Below the pieces are notes generated by a model. That model did not search any database and was not told where the DNA came from. It worked only from the letters and a program-made list of their open reading frames with translations. This document shows, piece by piece, positions 58,509 to 59,013 of a stretch of 59,013 nt of DNA. Numbering within the stretch: position 1 is the stretch's first letter; every line of letters starts with the position of its first letter. A program made the translations under genes and the position numbers. The stretch spans positions 1 through 59,013 of the forward strand of contig NZ_RMVG01000025.1 of the NCBI RefSeq assembly GCF_003813865.1. Direction: 5' to 3'. Origin of the DNA: Candidatus Pantoea deserta (lineage in GTDB: Bacteria; Pseudomonadota; Gammaproteobacteria; Enterobacterales; Enterobacteriaceae).

Positions 58509-58875
58509 AGACAGCGCAAAACCGTCCTCCGTTTCCTTCAGGGAAGCTTTCCTTTTCTGGCTGAAGCTGGGTTTTATCAGCTTTGGGGGGCCAGCCGGTC
58601 AGATTTCCATTATGCATCAGGAACTGGTGGAAAACCGGCGCTGGATATCGGAGCAGCGATTCCTCCATGCGCTGAATTTCTGCATGGTGTTGCCCGGTCC
58701 GGAGGCGCAGCAGCTGGCAACGTACATCGGCTGGCTGATGCATAAAACCTGGGGCGGAATCATTGCCGGTCTGCTTTTCATTTTGCCATCGCTGCTGATT
58801 CTGATTGCGCTGGGCTGGATTTATATCGCCTGGGGCGATATAGCCGTAGTGGCGGGGTTTTTTTTCGGTAATTAA
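58477..58875 (+). CDS. chrA: Chromate efflux transporter ChrA, truncated by bad contig end
   Basis: Exports chromate across the inner membrane. The first 128 residues are plain ChrA: FREAFLFWLKLGFISFGGPA, RRWISEQRFLHALNFCMVLP, GPEAQQLATYIGWLMHKTWG. The family protein has about 400 residues in two such halves. The frame ends at a TAA (58873-58875) just after GVV-like sequence turns into homopolymers, where family members read AGFFYGIKPA. The stop is therefore caused by base errors from about 58860 on, not by biology. It overlaps chrB by 32 bases. Confidence 0.88.
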   Translation: MSKMVALPQTEDSAKPSSVSFREAFLFWLKLGFISFGGPAGQISIMHQELVENRRWISEQRFLHALNFCMVLPGPEAQQLATYIGWLMHKTWGGIIAGLLFILPSLLILIALGWIYIAWGDIAVVAGFFFGN

Positions 58876-59013
58876 ACCCCCCCTGCAGGGCGCGTGCCTC
58901 ACGGCGCGCCTCCAATTATCTCCCCCCCCCCCCACAAAAAATACCCCCCGGCGGTGGGCCCCCCGCGCCGTTTTTCTATTTTTTTTTTTTAGCGCCTCCT
59001 TCTCCCCTTCTCT
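58860..59013. other. Low-quality contig end
   Basis: Runs of T, C, G and A (for example eight T, seven C, later fourteen C and ten or more T) and phrases that look like degraded repeats of each other. The sequence is not interpretable and should be trimmed. Confidence 0.88.

Noticed and set aside
1..59013. tRNA, rRNA, riboswitch and complete insertion-sequence searches by eye
   Set aside because: No cloverleaf with a TTCGAATC-type loop, no rRNA motif, no transposase frame with terminal inverted repeats was found. A covariance-model scan could still find a small RNA that I cannot see.

Overview
The window looks like one draft-assembly contig from an enterobacterium, most plausibly Erwiniaceae (Pantoea/Erwinia/Mixta-like). 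This rests on a signal-peptide Mqo, enterobacterial Shine-Dalgarno sites, moderately GC-rich codon use and the gene families present; no rRNA, tRNA or core marker fixes the genus. Both contig ends are artefactual. Bases 1-61 are a degraded Illumina Nextera/P5 adapter abutting mqo, and the last ~150 bases are homopolymer-rich low-quality sequence that truncates chrA. There is no complete insertion sequence, phage, rRNA, tRNA or CRISPR.

Layout. 0-9.5 kb: mqo, then a patchwork of small detoxification or modification genes (three GNAT acetyltransferases, a GFA-type zinc protein, an AhpD/CMD protein, a cupin, an NfsB-like nitroreductase, a secreted MRJP-family beta-propeller). They are mixed with broken genes: a TetR tail, and an MBL hydrolase and a TetR gene that have both lost their 5' ends at one shared junction. 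9.5-21.2 kb: LysR, HEAT-repeat and 2H-phosphoesterase-like genes, a TetR/NTF2-like operon with a perfect 22-bp operator, a LysR/MFS divergent pair, a secreted YD-type protein, decayed integrase and small-protein genes, a GAF-GGDEF diguanylate cyclase and a VOC protein.

21.2-27.6 kb: a polyol/inositol-type catabolic operon (MFS porter, Gfo/Idh/MocA dehydrogenase, TIM-barrel isomerase, orphan periplasmic binding protein). It is divergent from a sigma-54 enhancer-binding regulator, and a near-consensus -24/-12 promoter lies in the shared intergenic region. 29.7-34.2 kb: a glycosylated-autotransporter module, an iron-type O-heptosyltransferase followed by an AIDA-like autotransporter.

34.4-51.3 kb: a large amino-acid/imino-acid catabolic region. 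It holds a complete trans-4-hydroxy-L-proline route (4-hydroxyproline epimerase, D-hydroxyproline dehydrogenase, DapA-family deaminase, alpha-ketoglutarate-semialdehyde dehydrogenase). It also holds a UbiD-family decarboxylase, an APC permease, an EamA exporter, a DpkA-type imine reductase, a second operon (MFS, GAF protein, amidohydrolase), and a pckA that is intact except for two in-frame stop codons. A FadR-type GntR regulator sits in the middle, and the palindrome TTGGATCCA(A/G) occurs in front of it and of three other transcription units, which suggests one regulon linking hydroxyproline use to gluconeogenesis. 51.6-59 kb: a LysR/alpha-beta-hydrolase pair, VOC and small zinc-binding proteins, and a chrBA chromate-resistance locus cut off by the contig end.

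Across 14-57 kb a two-hairpin palindromic repeat (GTCCGCT...AGCGGAC) recurs at the boundaries of most accessory modules. It is the main repetitive element of the window.
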